Below, one piece after another: positions 8,315 to 13,985 of a stretch of 13,985 nt of DNA (the stretch's first letter is position 1; each line of letters begins with the position of its first letter). The notes under the pieces are model-generated. The model was not told the origin of the DNA, made no database searches, and worked only from the letters and a program-made list of their open reading frames with translations. The translations under genes were made by a program, and so were the position numbers. The stretch is from an uncultured Amaricoccus sp. (lineage in GTDB: Bacteria; Pseudomonadota; Alphaproteobacteria; Rhodobacterales; Rhodobacteraceae). The DNA lies in contig NZ_CALLYO010000609.1 of NCBI RefSeq assembly GCF_937858865.1, positions 1-13,985 of the forward strand, in the 5' to 3' direction.

Positions 8315-9982
8315 GTGACCGGGTCGGTGGTCCTGCTGCATCTCGGCGGTGCGGTGGCGCTCATGCTCTATGCGACGCGGATGGTGCGGACGGGGGTGGA
8401 GCGCGCCTATGGCGAGGTGCTGCGGCTGAAGCTGCGGCGCACGATGGACCGGCCGCTGCTGGCGGTGCTGCTCGGCACGGCGCTCGCGATCGCCTTCCAG
8501 AGCTCGACCGCGGTCACGCTGCTCGTCTCCTCCTTCGCCGGGTCGGGGATGGTGGGCGGGCTGACCGGGCAGCTCGCGGTCCGCGGGGCGGAGGTGGGCT
8601 CGGCGCTGGTCGCGAAGCTCCTGACCTTCGATCTCTCGCTCTTCGTGCCGGTGGCGCTGATCGCGGGGACCACGCTCTTCATGGTCACCGAGCGGCGGGA
8701 ATTCCGGCAGGTCGGGCGGATCCTGATCGGCGCGGGGCTGCTGCTGCTCTCGCTCGAGATGATCGGCACGGCCTCGGAGCCGTTGCGCGACAGCCCGGCG
8801 CTGCCGGCGGTGGTGGGGTATTTCGCGGGCGATCCGGTCACGGCCTATGCGCTGGCCGCGGTCGTCACCTGGCTCTTCCACTCCTCGATCGCCGCGATCC
8901 TGCTGCTGGCGGCGCTGGCCGGGCGGGACATCATCCCGGGGGATCTGGCGATCGTGCTGGTGCTCGGGGTGAACCTCGGGAGCTCGATCATCGCGCCGAT
9001 CCTGACCCGCGGCATGTCGCCGGCGGCGCGGGTGGTGCCGGTCGGCAACCTCTTGATGCGCGGGCTGGGGTCGCTGGCGCTGCTGCTGCTCTTTCTCGAG
9101 TTCCGGCCGGCGCTCGGCTTTCTCGGCGATCACGGGGCGGCGCGGGTGGTGAATGCGCACCTGCTCTTCAACCTCATCATCCTCGTCTTCGGGCTGCCGC
9201 TCTCGCGGCTCGCCTATGCCGCCTCGGAGCGGATGGTGCGGCTGACCACGGCGCCGGCGGCGCCGGCGCCGCTGGCGGAGGTCGAGGTCTCGGCGCTCGA
9301 CGAGGCGGTGATCGGGCTGCCGGCGCAGGCGCTGGCCAATGCGACGCGCGAGGTGGTGCGCACCTGCGAGCTGGTCGAGCTGATGCTGGGCCAGGTGATC
9401 GCGCTCTACGAGGATCCGGAGGAGGAGCGGATCCGGGCGCTGGCGGCGCTCGACGACCGGCTGGACCGCAAGCATGCGGCGATCAAGCTCTATCTCGCCA
9501 AGGTGACGGCGGCGGGGCTGGGGCCGGCGGAGACGGCGCGCTGCCAGGAGCTGCTCGGGGCCTGCGTGAAGCTCGAGCAGGTGGGCGACATCATCGTGCG
9601 CAACATGCTCGCCCACGTCAGGAAGAAGGCGCGGCACGAGCTGCAGTTCACGCCGGACGGCTGGAGCGAGCTGGTGCGCATCCATGCCAGCGTGCTGGCC
9701 ACGGCGCGGCTGGCCTTCAACGTGCTCGTCTCGCGCGATCTCGAGACGGCGCGGCAGATCGTGGAGGAGAAGGACCGGCTGCGCGATCTCGAGAAGGCCT
9801 CGAGCGACCGCCACTTCGGGCGGCTGAGCGAGGGGACGCCGCGCAGCATCGAGACGAGCACCATCCATCTCGACACCATCCGGGATCTCAAGCAGATCAA
9901 CTCGCTGCTGGCGGCGATCGCCTATCCGATCCTCGAGGAGCGCGGGCTGCTCCGGGGGTCGCGGCTGCGCGCCGTCCAGTAG
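8315..9982 (+). CDS. Na+/phosphate symporter family protein with PhoU-like tail
   Basis: A 555-residue inner-membrane protein of the Na/Pi cotransporter (NptA/YjbB, PF02690) family, moving inorganic phosphate with sodium. Two homologous membrane repeats are visible: QSSTA at residues 62-66 and its counterpart HSSIA at 189-193, where Gln is replaced by His and Thr by Ile. GVNLGSS at 218-224 belongs to the second repeat. From about residue 300 to the end the protein is soluble and helical, resembling a PhoU domain, which in this family is thought to gate or sense phosphate. I chose the GTG at 8315, with GGAG at 8299-8302, because family members begin a few residues before the first helix (VVLLHLGGAVALMLYATRMV). 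The frame is open back to a GTG at 8243, but that start falls inside the palindrome and adds residues with no family match. No Pho box is recognisable upstream. Confidence 0.88.
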   Translation: MTGSVVLLHLGGAVALMLYATRMVRTGVERAYGEVLRLKLRRTMDRPLLAVLLGTALAIAFQSSTAVTLLVSSFAGSGMVGGLTGQLAVRGAEVGSALVAKLLTFDLSLFVPVALIAGTTLFMVTERREFRQVGRILIGAGLLLLSLEMIGTASEPLRDSPALPAVVGYFAGDPVTAYALAAVVTWLFHSSIAAILLLAALAGRDIIPGDLAIVLVLGVNLGSSIIAPILTRGMSPAARVVPVGNLLMRGLGSLALLLLFLEFRPALGFLGDHGAARVVNAHLLFNLIILVFGLPLSRLAYAASERMVRLTTAPAAPAPLAEVEVSALDEAVIGLPAQALANATREVVRTCELVELMLGQVIALYEDPEEERIRALAALDDRLDRKHAAIKLYLAKVTAAGLGPAETARCQELLGACVKLEQVGDIIVRNMLAHVRKKARHELQFTPDGWSELVRIHASVLATARLAFNVLVSRDLETARQIVEEKDRLRDLEKASSDRHFGRLSEGTPRSIETSTIHLDTIRDLKQINSLLAAIAYPILEERGLLRGSRLRAVQ

Positions 9983-9995
9983 CGCCGGGCACGGG

Positions 9996-10013
9996 GTGGG
10001 CACGCGTGCCCAC
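9996..10013. terminator. 18-bp perfect palindrome at a convergent gene junction
   Basis: GTGGGCACG (9996-10004) abuts its exact reverse complement CGTGCCCAC (10005-10013). On the plus strand TTT follows, and G-U pairs with the upstream GGG could extend the stem, so this resembles an intrinsic terminator for the symporter gene whose stop is 13 bp earlier. It is also placed to stop the converging cytochrome b561 transcript. The ten-base core GCACGCGTGC is identical to the centre of the 38-bp palindrome at the other convergent junction (912-949). Confidence 0.6.
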
Positions 10014-10079
10014 TTTGGCATGTAACTGATTTTCCTGCATAATCCATTTTTTGTTAACCGGATCGCAACCTTCGTTAAC
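10014..10079. other. AT-rich patch with two GTTAAC sites between convergent genes
   Basis: This stretch is clearly AT-rich inside a very GC-rich window. It contains a run of six T (10047-10052) and two copies of the palindrome GTTAAC (10053-10058 and 10074-10079), the second overlapping the stop of the cytochrome b561 gene. It may help release the minus-strand transcript or be a protein-binding site. The TTAA spacing (17 bases) does not match the TTAA-N7-TTAA form of CtrA sites. No gene is visible in it. Confidence 0.35.
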
Positions 10080-10644
10080 GGCGCCAGAGCATGCGCGCGA
10101 GCAGGTCGTCGCGGTCGACGAACTGGTGGCGGAGGGCGGCGGCGGCGTGGAGCGCGAGGAGGAGGGCGAGGGCGAGGGCGGGGCAGGTGTGGACGAGGTG
10201 GAGGGTGGCCTCGAGGCGGTCGCTGCCCGGGACGAAGGGGTCGGGGAGCGGCCAGCGGCCGAAGACGAGGTTCTCCATCCCGAGCAGGTCCTGGACCGGG
10301 GAGGCGGAGGCGAGGAGCCAGCCGGAGAGCGGCATCAGGAACATGAAGAGATAGAGGAGGGCGTGGCTGGCGCGGGCGGCGGCGGCCTGCCAGGCGGGCA
10401 TCGGCGGGAGCGGCGGACGGGCGCGGTTCGCGAGGCGCCAGGCGACGCGCAGGAGCGCGAGCAGGAAGACGACGGTGCCCCAGCTCTTGTGGGTCTGGGT
10501 GAGGGTGAAGCGGGCGAGCAGGTCGGGGACGAAGCGGGTCATCCAGAGGCCGAGGCCGAGCTGGAAGAGGATGAGCGCGGCCATCGCCCAGTGCAGCGCG
10601 CGGCTGACCCAGCCCCAGCCGGACGGCCGGTCGAAGGCGCGCAT
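10075..10644 (-). CDS. Cytochrome b561 family membrane protein
   Basis: A 189-residue inner-membrane di-heme b-type cytochrome of the bacterial b561 (YodB/YceJ, PF01292) family, moving electrons between the quinone pool and a periplasmic partner. Four membrane helices are visible at about 15-35, 53-70, 92-112 and 150-170. Candidate heme-ligating histidines are H18 (RALHW), H52 (THKSW), H94 (ASHALLY), H149, H152 and H166. The ATG at 10644 follows the YceI stop with no base between them (TAG ATG), so translation is probably coupled; no Shine-Dalgarno is visible. b561 proteins are often encoded beside YceI proteins, as with yceJ-yceI in E. coli. The electron donor and acceptor are unknown; superoxide oxidase activity has been shown for one E. 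coli relative but cannot be assumed here. Confidence 0.9.
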   Translation of the reverse strand: MRAFDRPSGWGWVSRALHWAMAALILFQLGLGLWMTRFVPDLLARFTLTQTHKSWGTVVFLLALLRVAWRLANRARPPLPPMPAWQAAAARASHALLYLFMFLMPLSGWLLASASPVQDLLGMENLVFGRWPLPDPFVPGSDRLEATLHLVHTCPALALALLLALHAAAALRHQFVDRDDLLARMLWRR

Positions 10645-11202
10645 CTAGCGGGAGGTCATCAGGAGGCGGATGCGCACCGGCAGCACCGAGGCGACGTCCG
10701 GGACGCCGCCGGTCGAGCCGAAGGCGGTCCGGTCGACCGCTCCGCTGAGGTCGAAGCCGGCCTCGAAGCGGTCCGGGTCGTCCTTGGCCGGGCCGTAGGC
10801 GAAGACCTGGGCGTGGAAGGTGACCGGCCGGGTCACGCCGCGGAGCGTCATGCGCCCCGAGACCTCGGCGGTGCTCTTCGAGGTCTGGGTGAGCTTGTCG
10901 AGCTGGAAGGTGATCGTCGGATACTGCGCGGCGCCGAGATAGTCGCGGCTGCGGAGCAGGCTGTCGACCACGGCGACGCCGGTGGTCGCGTCGCCGGCGG
11001 CGACGCTGATGCTGGCGCGGGCGCGTTCGGGATGGGCCTGGTCGAAGTCGATGCTGCCGGAGAGGGTGGGGAAGCGCACCTCGACGATCCTGCCCTCCCA
11101 GGTGACGTCGGTGGTGACGCGGGTGGCGGGATCGAGCTTCCAGGCGGCGGCAAGCGCGGGGGCGGGCAGGAGGGCGAGGAGAAGGAGGAGCGACTTCAGC
11201 AT
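10645..11202 (-). CDS. YceI family periplasmic protein
   Basis: A 185-residue exported protein of the YceI family (PF04264), a lipocalin-like barrel that in characterised members binds a polyisoprenoid such as ubiquinone-8 in its core. The N-terminus (MLKSLLLLLALLPAPALA, then AAW) is a signal peptide with cleavage near residue 18-19. The mature part shows typical family features: WKLDPATRV near the start, SGSIDFD, then SLLRSRDYLGAAQYPTITF and the GRMTLRGVTRPVTFHA strand pair at about 115-131. It is co-transcribed with the cytochrome b561 gene immediately downstream, suggesting a periplasmic carrier with a membrane redox partner. The ATG at 11202 has only a weak GGGGA about ten bases upstream. 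A gap of 118 bp separates it from the stop of the preceding dehydrogenase gene, so it may have its own promoter; a TATCTT on the minus strand there is the only hint. Confidence 0.92.
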   Translation of the reverse strand: MLKSLLLLLALLPAPALAAAWKLDPATRVTTDVTWEGRIVEVRFPTLSGSIDFDQAHPERARASISVAAGDATTGVAVVDSLLRSRDYLGAAQYPTITFQLDKLTQTSKSTAEVSGRMTLRGVTRPVTFHAQVFAYGPAKDDPDRFEAGFDLSGAVDRTAFGSTGGVPDVASVLPVRIRLLMTSR

Positions 11203-11320
11203 GGCGGGCTGTCCCCGGGGTTCGATCGCGCCTCCGAAGATAGCGCGGAATCGCCCGGCGGCGTGACTGCTCTTGCGAATGTGTCCGGCGCCGCCGGCCG
11301 AGACGCGCGCCCTTCGAGGC

Positions 11321-12196
11321 TCAGCGGGTCGGGACGGGGTGCTCGCCGCGGTAGTCGTAGAAGCCGCGCCGGGTCTTGCGGCCGAGCCAGCCGGCCTCGA
11401 CGTATTTCACCAGGAGCGGGCAGGGGCGGTACTTGGTGTCGGCGAGGCCCTCGTGCAGCACGTTCATGATGGCGAGGCAGGTGTCGAGGCCGATGAAGTC
11501 GGCGAGCTCGAGCGGACCCATCGGGTGGTTGGCGCCGAGCTTCAGCGCCATGTCGATCGAGGCGACGGTGCCGACGCCCTCGTAGAGGGTGTAGACCGCC
11601 TCGTTGATCATCGGCACCAGGATGCGGTTGACGATGAAGGCGGGGAAGTCCTCGGCCGAGGAGGCGGTCTTGCCGATCCGGTCGACCACCCCGAGCAGGA
11701 CCTTGTAGGTCTCCTCGTCGGTGGCGATGCCGCGGATGAGCTCGACGAGCTGCATCACCGGCACCGGGTTCATGAAGTGGAAGCCCATGAAACGCTCGGG
11801 CCGGTCGGTGCCGGAGGCGAGGCGGGTGATCGAGATCGAGGAGGTGTTGGAGGTCAGGATGGTGTGCGGCGCGAGGTGCGGCGAGAGCTCCTTGAAGATC
11901 TGGTGCTTGAGCGCCTCGCGCTCGGTGGCGGCCTCGATCACCAGGTCGCTCCGGCCGAGCGGCGCGAGCTCGCGCTCGATGCGGATGCGCGCGAGCGCGG
12001 CGTCGCGGTCCTCGGCGCTCAGCTTGCCGCGCGCCACCTGGCGGTCGAGGTGGCTGCGGATGATCTCCATCGCCCTGGCGAGCGCCTCCTCGGAGACGTC
12101 GTGAAGCGCCACGTCGAAGCCGGCGACGGCGAAGACGTGGGCGATGCCGTTGCCCATCTGTCCGGCGCCGATGACGCCGACCTGCCTGATTTCCAT
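11321..12196 (-). CDS. 3-hydroxyacyl-CoA / 3-hydroxybutyryl-CoA dehydrogenase
   Basis: A 291-residue NAD-dependent dehydrogenase that interconverts (S)-3-hydroxyacyl-CoA and 3-oxoacyl-CoA, in beta-oxidation or butyrate-type metabolism in the cytosol. The NAD-binding GAGQMG (10-15) lies in an N-terminal Rossmann fold, followed by the acidic D33 that favours NAD. The catalytic dyad is H140 ([11 protein letters not shown]) and E152, with S119 in SNTSS and N190 in FIVNR completing the site. The C-terminal helical dimerisation domain is complete, ending in [12 protein letters not shown]. Length is normal for the stand-alone form (hbd, paaH or fadB2 type), without the crotonase domain of FadB. It is divergent from ligD. 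Its usual alphaproteobacterial neighbours (etfA, etfB) are not in the window. Short-chain versus longer-chain specificity cannot be read from sequence, so no symbol is given. Confidence 0.93.
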   Translation of the reverse strand: MEIRQVGVIGAGQMGNGIAHVFAVAGFDVALHDVSEEALARAMEIIRSHLDRQVARGKLSAEDRDAALARIRIERELAPLGRSDLVIEAATEREALKHQIFKELSPHLAPHTILTSNTSSISITRLASGTDRPERFMGFHFMNPVPVMQLVELIRGIATDEETYKVLLGVVDRIGKTASSAEDFPAFIVNRILVPMINEAVYTLYEGVGTVASIDMALKLGANHPMGPLELADFIGLDTCLAIMNVLHEGLADTKYRPCPLLVKYVEAGWLGRKTRRGFYDYRGEHPVPTR

Positions 12197-12250
12197 GGAA
12201 TCCCGTCCCTGGCGAGCGAAGTCGCGTCACCTTAGGTGCGCCCCCCGGGC

Positions 12251-12279
12251 GGCGCAACGGCTTTGCGGCCGATTGCGCC
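12251..12279. promoter_or_regulatory. Hairpin-forming inverted repeat between divergent genes
   Basis: GGCGCAACGGC (12251-12261) pairs with GCCG and TTGCGCC (12268-12271 and 12273-12279). This gives an 11-bp stem with a 6-base loop and one bulged A at 12272. It lies 55 bp upstream of the hydroxyacyl-CoA dehydrogenase start on one side and 29 bp upstream of the ligD start on the other. It may be an operator or a leader hairpin; no -10/-35 pair is convincing. Confidence 0.3.
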
Positions 12280-12307
12280 CGCGGCGTGGCTCGCCTAGCG
12301 TGCGGCC

Positions 12308-13985
12308 ATGGCCAGGCAGCCGCTCCGGGAGTATCGCGCCAGGCGCGACTTTTCGCGGACGAGCGAGCCGGCCGGCGCGGCGCCGGCCGGGGGCGGCGCC
12401 CGCTTCGTCGTGCACAAGCACCAGGCGACGGCGGATCACTACGACCTGCGCCTGGAGCTCGGCGGCGTGCTGAAGAGCTGGGCGGTTCCCAAGGGGCCGT
12501 CGCTCAACCCGGCCGACCGGCGGCTGGCGATCCAGACCGAGGACCATCCGGTCGAGTATATCGACTTCGAGGCGGTGATCCCGGAGGGGGAGTACGGCGG
12601 CGGGCCGATGATCGTCTGGGACAGTGGCACATGGGCGCCGATGGGGGACGCCGAGGCCGGGCTGGAGGCGGGGGAGCTGAAGTTCCGGCTGGCGGGGGAG
12701 AAGCTCCATGGCGGCTGGATGCTGGTGCGGCTGAAGCCGCGGCCGGGGGAGAAGAAGCGGAACTGGCTGCTCATCAAGGAGAAGGATGCCGGGGCGGATC
12801 CCGAGCGCGACATCCTCAGCGAGCGGCCGGAGAGCGTGAAGTCGGGGCGGCGGATCGAGGAGCTGAGGGCGCCGGAGCCGAAGGCGCGGCGGCTGCGGCC
12901 GGGGGCGCTCAAGGGGGCGGTGAAGGGGCCGGGGCCGGAGCGGCTGACGCCGCAGCTGGCGACGCAGGTGGGGGAGCCGCCGGCGGGGGACGAGTGGCTG
13001 CACGAGATCAAGTTCGATGGGTATCGGACGCTGGCCTTCCGGGACGGGGAGGCGGTGCGGCTGATCACGCGGGGCGGGCTCGACTGGACGCATCGCTACG
13101 GGGATCTGGCGGATGCGTTCCGGACGCTGCCGTGCCGGGAGGCGGTGGTCGACGGGGAGGTCGTGGCGCTCGACGCGGGTGGGGTGAGCCGGTTCGCGGC
13201 GCTGCAGGAGGCGCTGTCGCGGAAGGCGCGGAACGAGCTGGTGTTCTTCGCCTTCGACCTGGTGCGGCTCGACGGGTGGAACCTGGCGGCGGTGGCGCTG
13301 GTCGAGCGGAAGGAGTTGTTGCGGCAGCTGCTGGCCGGGGCGACCGGGCGCTCGGCGATCCAGTTCAGCGACCATGTGGTGGGAGGGGGCCGGGACTTCC
13401 ACGAGCAGGTGTCGCAGATGGGGCTCGAGGGGGTGGTCTCGAAGCGGGTCACGGCGGCCTATCAGGCGGGGCGGTCGAAGAGCTGGACCAAGAGCAAGGC
13501 GAAGCTCTACGGCGACTTCGTCATCGTGGGGTATACGGCGTCGGAGGCGGCCGGGGGCCTGGGCGCGCTGGCGATGGGGGAGTGGGTCGGGGACGAGCTC
13601 CGGTATCGCGGCAAGGTCGGGACGGGGTTCGATGCGGCGATGCTCGGGGAGCTCTTGGGGCGGCTGAGGGGGCTGGAGGATCCGGGGCTGACCGTCGTCG
13701 GGGCGCCGAAGGACGTGCGGCCGGTGCGGCCGGTGCTCTCGGCGCGGATCCAGTATTCGAACCTGACCTCGGACGGGGCGCTGCGGCACGGGGTGTTCGT
13801 CGGGCTGCGCGACGTGGCGGTGACGGCGCAGGCGGCGCCGGAGCGGAAGCGGCTGGTGTCGGAGGCGGATCTGGCGACGGTCTGGGTGACCAATCCGACG
13901 CGGCGGCTGTTCGGCCGGTCGGGGCCGACCAAGCTCGACGTGGCGGTCTATTATGCGGCGGTGGGGGACTTCATGCTGCCGCATC
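12308..13985 (+). CDS. ligD: DNA ligase D, phosphoesterase-ligase part (3' end cut by window)
   Basis: ATP-dependent ligase of bacterial nonhomologous end joining, working with Ku at double-strand breaks. The first 559 residues are in the window with no stop. The phosphoesterase domain (about 30-190) keeps H38, H44, D46, R48, H80 and Y84, matching at a constant offset the Pseudomonas aeruginosa LigD residues H42, H48, D50, R52, H84 and Y88 as I recall them. The ligase domain (about 212-510) has the nucleotidyl lysine K235 in EIKFDGYR, motif III FFAFDL (313-318), motif IV EGVVSK (374-379) and motif V SWTKSKAK (392-399). From about 527 the primase-polymerase domain begins (VTNPTRRLF ... YYAAVGDFMLPH), so the order is PE-LIG-POL. 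An in-frame TAG at 12296 makes the ATG at 12308 the first possible start. No Shine-Dalgarno is visible, so the transcript may be leaderless or poorly translated. Ku should be nearby but is not in the window. Confidence 0.93.
   Translation, partial: MARQPLREYRARRDFSRTSEPAGAAPAGGGARFVVHKHQATADHYDLRLELGGVLKSWAVPKGPSLNPADRRLAIQTEDHPVEYIDFEAVIPEGEYGGGPMIVWDSGTWAPMGDAEAGLEAGELKFRLAGEKLHGGWMLVRLKPRPGEKKRNWLLIKEKDAGADPERDILSERPESVKSGRRIEELRAPEPKARRLRPGALKGAVKGPGPERLTPQLATQVGEPPAGDEWLHEIKFDGYRTLAFRDGEAVRLITRGGLDWTHRYGDLADAFRTLPCREAVVDGEVVALDAGGVSRFAALQEALSRKARNELVFFAFDLVRLDGWNLAAVALVERKELLRQLLAGATGRSAIQFSDHVVGGGRDFHEQVSQMGLEGVVSKRVTAAYQAGRSKSWTKSKAKLYGDFVIVGYTASEAAGGLGALAMGEWVGDELRYRGKVGTGFDAAMLGELLGRLRGLEDPGLTVVGAPKDVRPVRPVLSARIQYSNLTSDGALRHGVFVGLRDVAVTAQAAPERKRLVSEADLATVWVTNPTRRLFGRSGPTKLDVAVYYAAVGDFMLPH

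Noticed and set aside
5634..8318. 894-codon plus-strand frame and its 870-codon minus-strand counterpart (5752-8364)
   Set aside because: Both run across several real genes and the intergenic region, and their translations are Arg/Gly/Ala-rich without motifs.
8078..10021. 647-codon minus-strand frame opposite the symporter
   Set aside because: Arg/Gln/Pro-rich translation lacking any domain; the plus strand has a membrane protein with QSSTA and a PhoU-like tail.
10054..10078. CtrA-type site formed by the two TTAA motifs
   Set aside because: Spacing is 17 bases, not the 7 of the full TTAA-N7-TTAA site.
10051..11469. 472-codon plus-strand frame opposite cytochrome b561 and YceI
   Set aside because: Compositionally biased and antisense to two recognisable families.
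12227..13984. 585-codon minus-strand frame opposite ligD
   Set aside because: The plus strand encodes LigD with all phosphoesterase and ligase motifs; the minus frame is an Arg/Pro/Leu-rich shadow.

Overview
The window is about 14 kb of very GC-rich DNA (clearly above 65% by eye). It reads as ordinary chromosome of an alphaproteobacterium, possibly Rhodobacterales. That placement rests on gene content: a two-domain dCTP deaminase, a LigD ordered phosphoesterase-ligase-polymerase, a Na/Pi symporter with a PhoU tail, and a cytochrome b561/YceI pair. It is an inference, because no rRNA or other phylogenetic marker is present. I count ten protein genes, two of them cut by the window ends. I see no tRNA, rRNA, insertion sequence, phage gene or CRISPR array.

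Layout, left to right: the 3' part of dcd (+) runs to 880. A 38-bp perfect palindrome follows in the convergent gap. Next comes a four-gene minus-strand operon, listed here against its direction of transcription: mannitol-dehydrogenase-family polyol dehydrogenase (1037-2506), ABC ATPase (2621-3697), fused double-domain ABC permease (3701-5971) and periplasmic binding protein (5973-6998). A LacI-family regulator (7132-8190, +) diverges from it across a 133-bp gap with several inverted and direct repeats. A Na+/phosphate symporter (8315-9982, +) converges on a minus-strand pair, cytochrome b561 (10075-10644) and YceI (10645-11202), with an 18-bp palindrome and an AT-rich patch between. A 3-hydroxyacyl-CoA dehydrogenase (11321-12196, -) is divergent from ligD (12308 to the window end, +).

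The most coherent unit is 1037-8190, a LacI-controlled import-and-oxidation locus. The transporter would usually be named an 'iron(III)' ABC system. Its binding protein lacks the tandem tyrosines of FbpA. It carries a His-Asp...Glu set at the spacing I recall for AfuA, the hexose-phosphate binding protein. With a polyol/ketose oxidoreductase and a sugar-type regulator next to it, a sugar, polyol or sugar-phosphate substrate is more likely than iron. The Na/Pi symporter beside it is for phosphate; I see no evidence that it belongs to the same regulon.

The remaining genes are housekeeping or accessory metabolism: nucleotide pool (dcd), fatty-acid or hydroxybutyrate metabolism, a periplasmic/membrane redox pair (YceI and b561) and nonhomologous end joining (ligD). 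The non-coding features most worth a second look are the zero-spacer palindromes. Both convergent gene junctions carry one with the same GCACGCGTGC core, and a related one lies upstream of the symporter. I did not find a clear candidate for a wholly new biological system.
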